47,208 nucleotides of DNA, from contig JAFWLP010000034.1 of NCBI GenBank assembly GCA_017511005.1, forward strand, positions 1 to 47,208, in the 5' to 3' direction. Origin of the DNA: Clostridiales bacterium (lineage in GTDB: Bacteria; Bacillota; Clostridia; Saccharofermentanales; Saccharofermentanaceae). The notes under the pieces were generated by a model, which was not told the DNA's origin, made no database searches, and was given only the letters and a program-made list of their open reading frames with translations. A program made the position numbers and the translations under genes. This document shows positions 1 to 8,291 of this stretch, piece after piece. Within the stretch, counting starts at the first letter, position 1, and every line of letters begins with the position of its first letter.

Positions 1-1
1 C

Positions 2-2728
2 AAGCTCTTCAATTATTATGGCGCAGCTGATGCTGACCGTGTGATCATCGCTATGGGTTCTGTCTGCGAGACAGCTGAAGAAGTTATCGACTTCCTCAAT
101 GCTCACGGTGAGAAGGTTGGTCTCGTTAAGGTTCACCTCTATCGTCCTTTCTCTGCTGAGAAGCTCCTCGAGGCAATCCCTTCAACAGTTAAGGCTATCG
201 CAGTTCTCGACAGAACAAAGGAGCCCGGTTCTTATGCAGAGCCTCTCTTCCTTGACGTTGCTGCAGCTTATGTCGGCAAGAATGCTCCCAAGCTCATCGG
301 CGGCCGTTACGGTATGGGTTCAAAGGATACAACACCTGAGTGCGTACTCGCTGTTTATAAGGAACTCAAGAAGGATCAGCCCAAGGAAAGATTCACCATC
401 GGTATCGACGATGACGTTACTTTCCTCTCACTCGATTGCAGCGAGTCCATCGAAGTTGCAGGCGAGGGTACGGTTCAGGCAAGATTCTGGGGTCTCGGTG
501 CAGACGGTACAGTCGGTGCCAACAAGAACTCCATCAAGATCATCGGTGACCATACTGACATGTATGCCCAGGCATACTTCTCATATGACTCAAAGAAGTC
601 AGGCGGTATCACGATCTCTGACCTGAGATTCGGTACCACACCTATCCGTTCAACATACCTCATCAACAAGGCTGACTTCGTAGCTTGCCACAACCAGTCT
701 TATGTTTATGAGTACGATATGCTCTCAACACTGAAGCCGGGCGGAACATTCCTCCTCAACACACAGTGGACAAGAGAAGAGCTCGAGGACAGACTCCCCG
801 GCTCCATGAAGAGATACATCGCTAACAACAACATCAAGTTCTATACTCTTGACGCTGTTGCAAAGGCTAAGGAGATCGGCTTGGGCGGCAGGATCAACAC
901 GATCTGCCAGTCCGCATTCTTCAAGCTTTCCGGAATCCTTCCCGTTGAGCAGGCAGTTGACTACATGAAGAAGGCTGCTCTCAAGTCTTACGGCAAGAAG
1001 GGTGACGATATCGTTCAGATGAACTATGCTGCCATCGACGCAGGTGTTGACGCAGTTGTTGAGATCGACATTCCTGATTCCTGGAAGACAGCTGAGGATA
1101 AGCCTGTTGAGAAGAAGGCTGTTCCTGAGTTCATCGAGAAGGTTGTTAACGTCATGAACAGACAGGAAGGTAACTCTCTCCCTGTATCCACATTCAAGGG
1201 TATGGAAGACGGTACTTTCCCTCAGGGCACAGCTGCTTACGAGAAGCGCGGCACAGCAGTAGATATTCCTGTATGGGATGCTTCAAAGTGTATCCAGTGC
1301 AACCAGTGCTCCATCGTCTGCCCTCACGCTGCAATCCGTCCTTTCCTCCTCACAGAGGAAGAGGCAGCAAATGCACCTTTCGAGACAAAGGCAGGCATGA
1401 AGCCTTACGACAATTACAAGTTCAGGATCCAGGTTTCCGCTATGGACTGTCTCTCCTGCGGTGTCTGCGTTGAGACATGTATCGCCAAGGAGAAGGCTAT
1501 CACGATGGCTCCTCTTAAGGATAACCTCAAGGAAGCTGAGAACTGGGATTACTGCATCGCTCTGTCTCATAAGGACAACCCGATGGCTAAGGCTAACGTC
1601 AAGGGTTCACAGTTCGAGCAGCCGCTCCTTGAATTCTCCGGCGCATGCGCAGGCTGCGGTGAGACACCTTATGCTAAGCTCCTCACACAGCTCTTCGGCG
1701 ACAGAATGCAGATCTCCAATGCTACAGGTTGTTCTTCAATCTGGGGTGGTTCTGCTCCTTCAATGCCTTATACAACAAACTACAGAGGTTTCGGTCCTGC
1801 ATGGGGCAACTCACTTTTCGAAGATAACGCTGAACACGGTCTCGGTATGTATCTCGGTTACAAGCAGCTCAGATCAAGAGCAAAGATGCTCGTTGAAGAG
1901 ACAGTAGCTGCTACGGCTTCTGAGGATCTCAAGGCTGCAGCTCAGGCTTGGATCGACGGTTACAATTCTGCTGACAATACACGTGAGATCGCAGAGAAGC
2001 TCGCTGAAGCTCTTAAGGCTGAGGGTTCTGATGCTGCCAAGAAGGCTCTCGATTATGAGGACTTCTTCATGAAGAGATCACAGTGGATCATCGGCGGTGA
2101 CGGATGGGCTTACGATATCGGTTACGGCGGACTCGACCACGTTCTCGCTACAGGTGAGGATGTCAACGTTCTCGTACTCGATACAGAGGTTTACTCCAAC
2201 ACAGGCGGACAGGCTTCCAAGTCCACACCTCAGGGTGCTGTTGCCCAGTTCGCTGCAGGCGGTAAGCACGTTAAGAAGAAGGATCTCGGCATGATGGCTA
2301 TGAGCTACGGTTACGTTTACGTTGCCCAGGTATCCATGGGATCTGACAAGAACCAGCTCATCAAGGCATTCACGGAAGCAGAAGCTTACCAGGGACCTTC
2401 CCTTGTTATCTGCTATGCACCTTGTATCAACCACGGTATCAAGGGCGGCCTCAAGGTAGCTCAGAACAGGGAAAAGGCTGCTGTAGAGTGCGGTTATTGG
2501 CACCTCTTCAGATTCAATCCTGCTCTTGCAGCAGAAGGCAAGAATCCTTTCACTCTCGATTCCAAGGAGCCTACAGCTGACTTCTTCGAATTCCTCAAGG
2601 CAGAAGTACGTTACAACTCACTCTACAAGAAGTATGATGCTGACGTTGTTGACGGCCTCTTCCAGAGATGCTATCAGGATTCAAGAGACCGTTACGCTTC
2701 TTACGTTAAGAAGGCTAACGAGGCTTGA
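2..2728 (+). CDS. nifJ: Pyruvate:ferredoxin (flavodoxin) oxidoreductase, C-terminal part
   Basis: The reading frame is open from base 2, so the gene starts outside the window; the ATG at 41 is internal. The enzyme oxidatively decarboxylates pyruvate to acetyl-CoA and passes electrons to ferredoxin in the cytoplasm. Visible in order are: the end of the transketolase-like domain; the gamma domain with a GLGADGTVGANKNS motif; a two-cluster ferredoxin domain (CIQCNQCSIVCP and CLSCGVCVETC); then the TPP-binding domain with CAGCGETPYAKL and GGDGWAYDIGYGG. The TPP domain ends in NTGGQASKSTPQG, typical of the family. About 909 residues remain of a usual length near 1170. Codon use is strongly biased, as expected for a highly expressed fermentation gene. 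Acetyl-CoA made here would feed Pta/AckA at the other end of the window. Identification is very secure. Confidence 0.97.
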   Translation, partial: KLFNYYGAADADRVIIAMGSVCETAEEVIDFLNAHGEKVGLVKVHLYRPFSAEKLLEAIPSTVKAIAVLDRTKEPGSYAEPLFLDVAAAYVGKNAPKLIGGRYGMGSKDTTPECVLAVYKELKKDQPKERFTIGIDDDVTFLSLDCSESIEVAGEGTVQARFWGLGADGTVGANKNSIKIIGDHTDMYAQAYFSYDSKKSGGITISDLRFGTTPIRSTYLINKADFVACHNQSYVYEYDMLSTLKPGGTFLLNTQWTREELEDRLPGSMKRYIANNNIKFYTLDAVAKAKEIGLGGRINTICQSAFFKLSGILPVEQAVDYMKKAALKSYGKKGDDIVQMNYAAIDAGVDAVVEIDIPDSWKTAEDKPVEKKAVPEFIEKVVNVMNRQEGNSLPVSTFKGMEDGTFPQGTAAYEKRGTAVDIPVWDASKCIQCNQCSIVCPHAAIRPFLLTEEEAANAPFETKAGMKPYDNYKFRIQVSAMDCLSCGVCVETCIAKEKAITMAPLKDNLKEAENWDYCIALSHKDNPMAKANVKGSQFEQPLLEFSGACAGCGETPYAKLLTQLFGDRMQISNATGCSSIWGGSAPSMPYTTNYRGFGPAWGNSLFEDNAEHGLGMYLGYKQLRSRAKMLVEETVAATASEDLKAAAQAWIDGYNSADNTREIAEKLAEALKAEGSDAAKKALDYEDFFMKRSQWIIGGDGWAYDIGYGGLDHVLATGEDVNVLVLDTEVYSNTGGQASKSTPQGAVAQFAAGGKHVKKKDLGMMAMSYGYVYVAQVSMGSDKNQLIKAFTEAEAYQGPSLVICYAPCINHGIKGGLKVAQNREKAAVECGYWHLFRFNPALAAEGKNPFTLDSKEPTADFFEFLKAEVRYNSLYKKYDADVVDGLFQRCYQDSRDRYASYVKKANEA

Positions 2729-2757
2729 TCATCCTGATCAGTAAATGATCGATCAAA

Positions 2758-2789
2758 GGGACCGGTTCGAAAGAGCCGGTCCTTTTTTG
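2758..2789 (+). terminator. Rho-independent terminator of nifJ
   Basis: A GGACCGG/CCGGTCC stem with a short loop is followed by a T run (2782-2787), about 30 bases after the nifJ stop codon. Confidence 0.9.
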
Positions 2790-2843
2790 TCCTCAAAAAC
2801 GTTCTGATTACACTAAGCTTTGCCCGAAAGGCAAGAGCAAACA

Positions 2844-2852
2844 TGCTATAAT
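2844..2852 (+). promoter_or_regulatory. Extended -10 promoter for the dnaD-like operon
   Basis: TGC-TATAAT (TATAAT at 2847-2852) is an extended -10 element. No good -35 is seen at 17 bases. Transcription would start near 2859, about 30 bases before the dnaD-like ATG. Confidence 0.6.
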
Positions 2853-2889
2853 TAGCAAAGCAAATTACGGAAGAGAGTCCTGATACGTT

Positions 2890-3969
2890 ATGAAGAGCAG
2901 CGGCAGCGGATACGATTTTTCAAGACTGGTGATCAATGACAGTCTTTTGCCTGACATATTCCTGGTAAGATACGCTCAGGGACTGAGCAGAAATGCCCTG
3001 CTTGTTTATCTGTGGCTTAACATGACGGGCAGGAAGGACTGTTTTGACGAGAATACCGTAAAGAAGTTCAAGATCATTCCTGATGATGAGACCGGAAAGG
3101 TCTTTGCGGAACTCATGGCAGCAAACCTGATCATCCGCAAGGACAAGACATATTCATTTGACGATATAAAGGCACGTGAGGTCAGCGAATATATCGATGC
3201 CGTACGTGCGCGCGGCAGCAATCCGGATGTCCCGGCCATGATGAGCGACGAGACGGAGAGAACGGTCCTTGCCGATTCCATATCCTCGACGTTTTATCAG
3301 GGCGGGCTTCCTTATATCTTCTACAGACTGATAGATAAATGTCTCTATGAGTATAAGTTTGACGGAAAAGTCTGTTACAAGCTTTTCGAGGAAGGTTACG
3401 AACAGTCCATCCACAGAGATCTGCAGCAGATGGAGAAGATGGCGCGTGACTGGTATGACAGGGGATATACGGATATAAGGAGCCTTGAGAAACAGCTTGA
3501 GATCAACAGGCGGACCAAGGACCTCATTAAGCTTACTGGAAAACTTTTACGCAGGAGACTTAACGGTCTTGATATTGAACGCGTAACGGGCTGGGCTGAA
3601 GAACTGGATGCAACCGCGGAACTCGTTACCCTTGCTTTTAAAGAGAATGAATTCAGAAGCAATCTTACATTGAAGAATGTGGGAGATACGCTTGTCAAAT
3701 GGCATGACCTGGGAATAAAAACGGCAGAGGATGCTGCCAGGTTAAGCGAGGAAGAACATAAGGAGAACAAACGGAAAGCATCCAGGAGAAAGGCAACTGC
3801 CGGTTCCGTATGGCGCACGGGTGAAGAAGCGGGAATAGGAGAGAAGAAAGCGGAAGAGGATCTCAGGGAGACGGCTTCCGGGAACGGAAAAGAAGAGACG
3901 TTGCCGCAGGATGACATTATTCCTGATGATATCCTTGATATGTTTGGAGATTCAGATGAAGACGATTAA
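2890..3969 (+). CDS. DnaD/DnaB-type primosome domain protein
   Basis: A 359-residue protein. Residues about 214-282 look like the DnaB_2 (DnaD C-terminal) domain: a helical segment with a conserved hydrophobic pattern ending in VKWHDLGIKTAEDA, comparable to the family's YxxxILxxWxxxGIxT. An N-terminal winged-helix region (about 1-110) fits the DnaD architecture, and a charged Lys/Glu-rich tail follows. In Firmicutes, DnaD and DnaB help load the replicative helicase. The next gene overlaps it by 14 bases and encodes a DnaC/DnaI-type loader, which strongly supports a primosome role. The start at 2890 has only a weak purine-rich stretch upstream. DnaD-domain proteins are also found in phages, but I see no phage neighbours here. 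The exact orthologue (DnaD or DnaB) is not settled. Confidence 0.8.
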   Translation: MKSSGSGYDFSRLVINDSLLPDIFLVRYAQGLSRNALLVYLWLNMTGRKDCFDENTVKKFKIIPDDETGKVFAELMAANLIIRKDKTYSFDDIKAREVSEYIDAVRARGSNPDVPAMMSDETERTVLADSISSTFYQGGLPYIFYRLIDKCLYEYKFDGKVCYKLFEEGYEQSIHRDLQQMEKMARDWYDRGYTDIRSLEKQLEINRRTKDLIKLTGKLLRRRLNGLDIERVTGWAEELDATAELVTLAFKENEFRSNLTLKNVGDTLVKWHDLGIKTAEDAARLSEEEHKENKRKASRRKATAGSVWRTGEEAGIGEKKAEEDLRETASGNGKEETLPQDDIIPDDILDMFGDSDEDD

Positions 3970-4852
3970 AGAACTGATAAGCGAGAGCCTTACCGAAGTA
4001 GCTGCTTCGAAGGATATTCTCCGTGATGAGAGTATAAAGCGTGTTTACAGAGCTTGTCCCGATCTTAAAGAGATAGACGGTCAGATACTGGAGATCCGCA
4101 ACAGCAGATTTATCGCGGTCATCGATAAGGATGAACGGCTGATAAGGAGATTTGATATTGCAGAGGAAGAGCTTCTGGCCAAACGCGACCGGATCATGCA
4201 GCGGAATCAGATCGATCCGGATTTTGATTCACTGAAGGTCATTTGCGATAAGTGCAATGATACCGGCTTTACCAAAGGTTCCGACGGTACTCCCAAGGTG
4301 TGTTCCTGCCGGAAGAAAGAACTGGAGGCTGCTTATGAATACAGCGGCATGGCGGATTATTCCTCATATAAGATGAAGAATTACAGGGATGATTATCTCG
4401 GAGATGCCGCAGGCAGAAAGAGGATAAAGAATGAACTCCTTAAGGTCCTTCTTGGTCTGGCAGATAAAGATGCCAGAACTTCCCTTTGGGTCTATTCCGC
4501 ACCGCCGCAGACAGGCAAGACGTTCCTGGTGATAAGCATCTGCAAGACTGCGATCAATCTCGGAAAGAGCGCATATTATGCCAAGTGCGAGGATCTTCAG
4601 AACATAGGAACAGATACTTTGGAGGATCTCAAAAAGATCGATTTTCTTGTATTGGACGATTTTGCCGATTCGGTTACGATGACGGGCAATGTCGGTTCGA
4701 TCCTGAACAACATTCTTGAGGTGAGAGCCGCCTCCAAACTCCCCACGGTCCTTGTTTCGCCTTTCCCGAAAAGTGAACTGGTAAACAAGTGTGACATGAG
4801 GATCAGCGGCAAGCTGGCATCAGCCGGTCTGATCTCAAAGGAAAGCAGGTAA
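3956..4852 (+). CDS. DnaC/DnaI-type helicase-loader ATPase
   Basis: A 298-residue AAA+ protein. An N-terminal coiled or helical part is followed by a zinc-finger-like cluster (C97, C100, C116, C118) and then the ATPase core. The Walker A is SAPPQTGKTF, with G187-K188-T189 kept; the first and middle glycines of the usual GxxGxGKT are replaced by A and Q. The Walker B is FLVLDDF (D234, D235). Family members load the replicative helicase onto DNA. The start at 3956 was chosen over an earlier in-frame ATG at 3911 because MKTIKELISES begins a sensible N-terminus and the longer form would sit inside the previous gene. The stop overlaps the acpS start as TAATG, which indicates translational coupling. 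The protein is a little short at the C-terminus compared with DnaI. Confidence 0.82.
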   Translation: MKTIKELISESLTEVAASKDILRDESIKRVYRACPDLKEIDGQILEIRNSRFIAVIDKDERLIRRFDIAEEELLAKRDRIMQRNQIDPDFDSLKVICDKCNDTGFTKGSDGTPKVCSCRKKELEAAYEYSGMADYSSYKMKNYRDDYLGDAAGRKRIKNELLKVLLGLADKDARTSLWVYSAPPQTGKTFLVISICKTAINLGKSAYYAKCEDLQNIGTDTLEDLKKIDFLVLDDFADSVTMTGNVGSILNNILEVRAASKLPTVLVSPFPKSELVNKCDMRISGKLASAGLISKESR

Positions 4853-5265
4853 TGATCCGGACAATGGACGTGCGCTGCGGAATGGACATCGTGGATATCT
4901 CCAGATTTGTAAAGATCGTAAAGGATGACAATACACCCTTTATAAATAAGTGCTTTACTGAACAGGAGATAGGTTACTGTGAGTCTTCCAATAATCCGGA
5001 AAAGAAGGCTGAGAGATATGCGGCAAGATTTGCAGCAAAGGAAGCCGTGGGCAAAGCTCTCGGCACCGGGCTTATGAGTGAAGGCGTGGGGATGCATGAC
5101 ATTGAAGTTGTAAAGAACGGGAAGGGAGCGCCTGAGATTAAGCTTACGGGCGGTGCCCTGAGGCATGCGGATGAGATGGGTATGGTATCAGTATCCATAA
5201 GTCTGTCGCATGACGGCGGAATGGCCGGTGCGTACTGTGTGATGCTGCTGGAGAGACCGGAATGA
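4852..5265 (+). CDS. acpS: Holo-[acyl-carrier-protein] synthase
   Basis: A 137-residue protein matching AcpS. The enzyme moves the 4'-phosphopantetheine arm of CoA onto the serine of acyl carrier protein, activating fatty-acid synthesis in the cytoplasm. The family motifs are clear: GMDIVDISRF near the N-terminus (metal-binding Asp) and RYAARFAAKEAVGKALGTG (metal-binding Glu), then the SISLSHD strand near the end. Length is typical. The start at 4852 overlaps the previous stop (TAATG); a second in-frame ATG at 4864 is also possible and matches the usual family N-terminus. The stop overlaps the next gene as ATGA. In many Firmicutes acpS sits among unrelated housekeeping genes, as here. Confidence 0.95.
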   Translation: MIRTMDVRCGMDIVDISRFVKIVKDDNTPFINKCFTEQEIGYCESSNNPEKKAERYAARFAAKEAVGKALGTGLMSEGVGMHDIEVVKNGKGAPEIKLTGGALRHADEMGMVSVSISLSHDGGMAGAYCVMLLERPE

Positions 5266-6518
5266 AAAAAAGGGAACAGCAGGACATCGGAAGTATCTTT
5301 AAGGCGTTTGACCGTAAAAAGAAACCCGTAATAGGTGATGAGGTAACGCCTAAGACCATCAGGCATGTCGAGAGACCCATTAAGCTTCCTTTTCTCGCAG
5401 ATCTTGACGAGGGCAAGGAACAGTACGGAAGCGCCGAAGACATGCAGGACAAGTGGGGCCTTTCCGAGAAACAGGCAGTCCTGGGCGGTGTTCCCAAGAA
5501 CAAGATAATCGGTCTTGTAATCGCCATTGCCGCATTTGTTCTTCTTATAGTCGGTGTTTTTTATATACTTCCGAGAGTACTGCCTGATCTGTTCAGAGGA
5601 ACAAACATCGAACTCTTCGTTGAACCCGTTATCAATCTCGAATATGAGGATCCCGATTACAGGGTTGTGGTCGACAGTACGGTCGCTCTTATGTCGCTGC
5701 CGGAGCCGGACTCTGACAGGATCGCGGAGGTGCTTTACAATGAGCCTGTTGAGTACATAAGCGAAAGCACGGACGGGTATTGCAAGATAAGGACGCAGGA
5801 TGGTCTTGTAGGATATGTTAAGGCGTCGAGTCTTTTGGAGGAGATGGACTCCATCGAGCCGGATATACACAAATACAAGCTGATAGTATCGGATCCTTCA
5901 AAGAATATAATGACCCATGCAAGCAACGGTACCCTGATAAAGAAGGTTATGATGAACACGGTCCTTTATGCGGACATAAAGAGAGAAGGTGTTTATCAGG
6001 TTGCTCTTCCGGGCGGGGATAGCGGCTGGATCGGTTCTTCCGGCGTGATCGAACTTTCCCCGAGAGGAACCACGGAGGAGGTCTCCAGCCGTTATTTCGT
6101 GAGCTCGGTACTGACATTCGTCAATGCAAAGTATATAGAGAACGGCATGTCCATAGACGGAGCATCGGTCAATGGAGCTGTTTACGTAAGTGCCGAGATC
6201 AACGGCATCGAGATCCCTAGAACGATGGAGGAGCAGGCCAAGGCCGGAGTTGAGGTCATTCCGGAGCCTGACGCCGTTACAGGGGAGATAATGATCGATC
6301 AGATACTGCCCGGAGACATTATCTTTTTGTCGAGTCCCAAAAAAGCTCCGGGAGATACAACTATTTATGAGATGGCCGTATGCACCGATACCGGGACGCT
6401 TTTTATGATGTCTCCGGCAAGAACCACAGTAAGATTACGCAACTTTGAATCCGGTGATGATATCTGCGACAGGATCATTACGATAAGGCGGGTTTTCAGT
6501 GCAAAGGTAATAAACTGA
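5262..6518 (+). CDS. Membrane-anchored SH3 protein with inactive NlpC/P60 domain
   Basis: A 418-residue protein: a cytoplasmic N-terminal segment of about 80 residues, one membrane helix (about 81-104), then an extracellular part. Residues about 133-192 look like a bacterial SH3 domain (ending LVGYVKASSLL) and about 205-265 like a second one (SGWIGSSGVIEL). Residues about 275-412 follow the NlpC/P60 peptidase pattern, including IPRTMEEQAKAG, LPGDIIFLSS and a final IRRV. The catalytic motif GxDCSG reads GASVNG, so Val303 replaces the cysteine, and the position of the catalytic His is Glu370. It therefore probably binds cell wall without cutting it. It overlaps acpS by four bases (ATGA). The domain call is from pattern reading and not from a profile search. 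Confidence 0.7.
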   Translation: MKKREQQDIGSIFKAFDRKKKPVIGDEVTPKTIRHVERPIKLPFLADLDEGKEQYGSAEDMQDKWGLSEKQAVLGGVPKNKIIGLVIAIAAFVLLIVGVFYILPRVLPDLFRGTNIELFVEPVINLEYEDPDYRVVVDSTVALMSLPEPDSDRIAEVLYNEPVEYISESTDGYCKIRTQDGLVGYVKASSLLEEMDSIEPDIHKYKLIVSDPSKNIMTHASNGTLIKKVMMNTVLYADIKREGVYQVALPGGDSGWIGSSGVIELSPRGTTEEVSSRYFVSSVLTFVNAKYIENGMSIDGASVNGAVYVSAEINGIEIPRTMEEQAKAGVEVIPEPDAVTGEIMIDQILPGDIIFLSSPKKAPGDTTIYEMAVCTDTGTLFMMSPARTTVRLRNFESGDDICDRIITIRRVFSAKVIN

Positions 6519-6546
6519 AAAGTGCAGAAAAGTCTTAAAATACGTG

Positions 6547-6575
6547 TTGCATACTTAAATTGGTTGTGGTATTAT
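6547..6575 (+). promoter_or_regulatory. Promoter of rpmB
   Basis: TTGCAT (6547-6552), a 17-base spacer, then TATTAT (6570-6575), 35 bases before the rpmB start codon. Confidence 0.75.
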
Positions 6576-6610
6576 TCTTAGGCATTTGAATTCTAATAGG
6601 AGGTGTTTGC

Positions 6611-6808
6611 ATGGCTAAGTGTGAAGTTTGCCAGAAGGATATGTTCTTTGGCAGAAAGATTAGAATCACGCGTTCACAGATTTCAAGACGCGCGCTTACT
6701 ACGCAACAGGCTAACGTACACAGAGTTAAGGTTGTTGTTGACGGCACCCCCAAGTCAATGAACGTTTGCACACGTTGTCTTCGTTCCGGCAAAGTAGAGA
6801 GAGCGTAA
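6611..6808 (+). CDS. rpmB: Ribosomal protein L28, zinc-binding form
   Basis: A 65-residue protein of the large ribosomal subunit. It starts MAKCEVCQK and ends with the family pattern VCTRCLRSGKVERA. The four cysteines (C4, C7, C53, C56) form the zinc-binding 'C+' version of L28. FGRKIRITRSQ followed by a basic stretch is typical. Length is normal for the family. It has its own promoter, a strong AGGAGG ribosome site, and a terminator just downstream, so it is probably a single-gene transcript. Confidence 0.97.
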   Translation: MAKCEVCQKDMFFGRKIRITRSQISRRALTTQQANVHRVKVVVDGTPKSMNVCTRCLRSGKVERA

Positions 6809-6831
6809 GTTCTAAGCGACAGGCATTCACG

Positions 6832-6864
6832 AGAGGTTGCACCTGACGGTGTGGCCTCTTTTTT
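6832..6864 (+). terminator. Terminator of rpmB
   Basis: A 12-pair stem (AGAGG... with three G-T pairs) around a TGAC loop ends in six T (6859-6864), right after rpmB. Confidence 0.85.
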
Positions 6865-6888
6865 CTGGCTTTATTCATCAAAACAACA

Positions 6889-6925
6889 GAGGCTGCCCCA
6901 ATGTTTTGAGACAGTCTCGTTTTTT
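6889..6925. terminator. Bidirectional terminator between rpmB and serS
   Basis: GAGGCTG (6889-6895) pairs with CAGTCTC (6912-6918) and is followed by GTTTTTT on the plus strand. On the minus strand the same hairpin is followed by TGTTGTTTT, so it would also end serS transcripts. Confidence 0.7.
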
Positions 6926-6946
6926 CAGTTGATCTGATTTATGATT

Positions 6947-8236
6947 TTATTTTTCCGGAACTTTAATAACAGCTTTGCCGCCCATGTAAGGCCTTAATGC
7001 TTCAGGAATCCTTATGGAACCGTCTTCGTTCAGATTGTTCTCAAGGAATGCGATGAGCATTCTCGGAGGAGCAACACAGGTGTTGTTCAGTGTATGGGCG
7101 AGATATGTACCCTCTGGACCTCTGATCCTGATCTTAAGACGTCTTGCCTGTGCATCTCCGAGGTTGGAGCAGGAACCGACTTCGAAATATTTTTTCTGTC
7201 TGGGGGACCAGGCTTCAACGTCACATGATTTTACCTTGAGGTCGGCAAGATCTCCTGAACAGCACTCAAGCGTCCTTACGGGAATGTCGAGCGAACGGAA
7301 ATAATCGACCGTGTTCTGCCAAAGCTTGTTGTACCATGTCATGGAGTCCTCAGGCTTGCAGACAACGATCATCTCCTGCTTCTCGAACTGATGTATCCTG
7401 TAAACGCCACGCTCCTCAATACCGTGTGCACCGACCTCCTTGCGGAAGCAGGGTGAGTAGGATGTGAGGGTCTGGGGCATCTTGTCCTCGTCCGTGATCG
7501 TATCGATGAACTTACCGATCATGGAGTGTTCGGAAGTGCCGATAAGGTAAAGGTCCTCACCCTCGATCTTATACATCATGTTCTCCATCTCGGCAAAACT
7601 CATAACGCCGGTAACAACGGAGGATCTGATCATGTAAGGCGGGATGTAGTAAGTGAATCCGCGGTCGATCATGAAGTCGCGCGCATAGGACAGGCACGCG
7701 GAATGAAGCCTTGCTATATCACCTTTGAGGTAATAGAAACCGTTGCCGGATGTCTCCCTGGCCTGGTCGAGCTCGATGCCGTCGAGCTTTTCCATGATGT
7801 CAACATGATAGGGAACCTCGAATTCAGGAACAAAAGGCTCGCCGAACTTCTCGATCTCGACATTCTCGGAATCATCTTTGCCGATTGGAACGGAAGGATC
7901 GATTATGTTAGGGATGACGAGCATGATCTTTCTGATCTCTTCTTCGAGTTCAGTCTCCTTGACCGTAAGAGCCTCAAGCTCTTCAGCCATGTCAGTGACC
8001 TGCTTCTTTATCTCTTCGGCTTCCTCTTTATTGCCCTGGCCCATGAGTGCGCCGATCTGCTTGCTGACCTTATTGCGGTTGGCTCTTAATGCTTCGGCGC
8101 GGGTCTTGCTCTCGCGGAATTCCTTATCAAGTTCTATGACCTGATCTACCAGGGGAAGCTTTTCGTCCTGGAATTTATTCTTTATGTTTTGTTTTACAAT
8201 GTCCGGATTGGTGCGTAGGAATTTAATGTCAAGCAT
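6947..8236 (-). CDS. serS: Seryl-tRNA synthetase
   Basis: A 429-residue class II aminoacyl-tRNA synthetase that charges tRNA-Ser with serine in the cytoplasm. The N-terminal long coiled-coil arm (about 30-110, rich in Lys/Glu) is followed by the catalytic core. Motif 2 is seen as CFRKEVGAHG...RGVYRIHQFEKQEM and the serine pocket region as LIGTSEHSMIG. Motif 3 reads NNTCVAPPRMLIAFLENN, a variant of the common NGSGLAVGRTLVAILEN that keeps the ATP-binding arginine. The C-terminus IPEALRPYMGGKAVI is typical. The start is preceded by AAGAGGTGACACT. The gene lies 55 bases downstream of the DUF4015 gene on the same strand and may be co-transcribed. I see no T-box in that short gap. Confidence 0.96.
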   Translation of the reverse strand: MLDIKFLRTNPDIVKQNIKNKFQDEKLPLVDQVIELDKEFRESKTRAEALRANRNKVSKQIGALMGQGNKEEAEEIKKQVTDMAEELEALTVKETELEEEIRKIMLVIPNIIDPSVPIGKDDSENVEIEKFGEPFVPEFEVPYHVDIMEKLDGIELDQARETSGNGFYYLKGDIARLHSACLSYARDFMIDRGFTYYIPPYMIRSSVVTGVMSFAEMENMMYKIEGEDLYLIGTSEHSMIGKFIDTITDEDKMPQTLTSYSPCFRKEVGAHGIEERGVYRIHQFEKQEMIVVCKPEDSMTWYNKLWQNTVDYFRSLDIPVRTLECCSGDLADLKVKSCDVEAWSPRQKKYFEVGSCSNLGDAQARRLKIRIRGPEGTYLAHTLNNTCVAPPRMLIAFLENNLNEDGSIRIPEALRPYMGGKAVIKVPEK

Positions 8237-8249
8237 AGTGTCACCTCTT

Positions 8250-8270
8250 AAATATATAACCTATATATTT
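8250..8270. repeat. AT-rich perfect inverted repeat upstream of serS
   Basis: AAATATATA (8250-8258), a three-base loop, then TATATATTT (8262-8270), just upstream of the serS ribosome site on the minus strand. It could be a weak hairpin or simply AT-rich promoter DNA. Confidence 0.4.
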
Positions 8271-8291
8271 TATTATTAGATGTCTCAGGTT

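Noticed and set aside
4974-5870. 298-codon open frame on the minus strand
   Set aside because: It lies opposite acpS and the SH3 protein gene, both clearly coding, has no ribosome site and no family likeness.
7526-8089. 187-codon open frame on the plus strand
   Set aside because: It is the antisense of serS, whose identity is certain.
8237-8291. T-box leader before serS
   Set aside because: The gap is 55 bases and lacks a specifier loop, T-box sequence and antiterminator.
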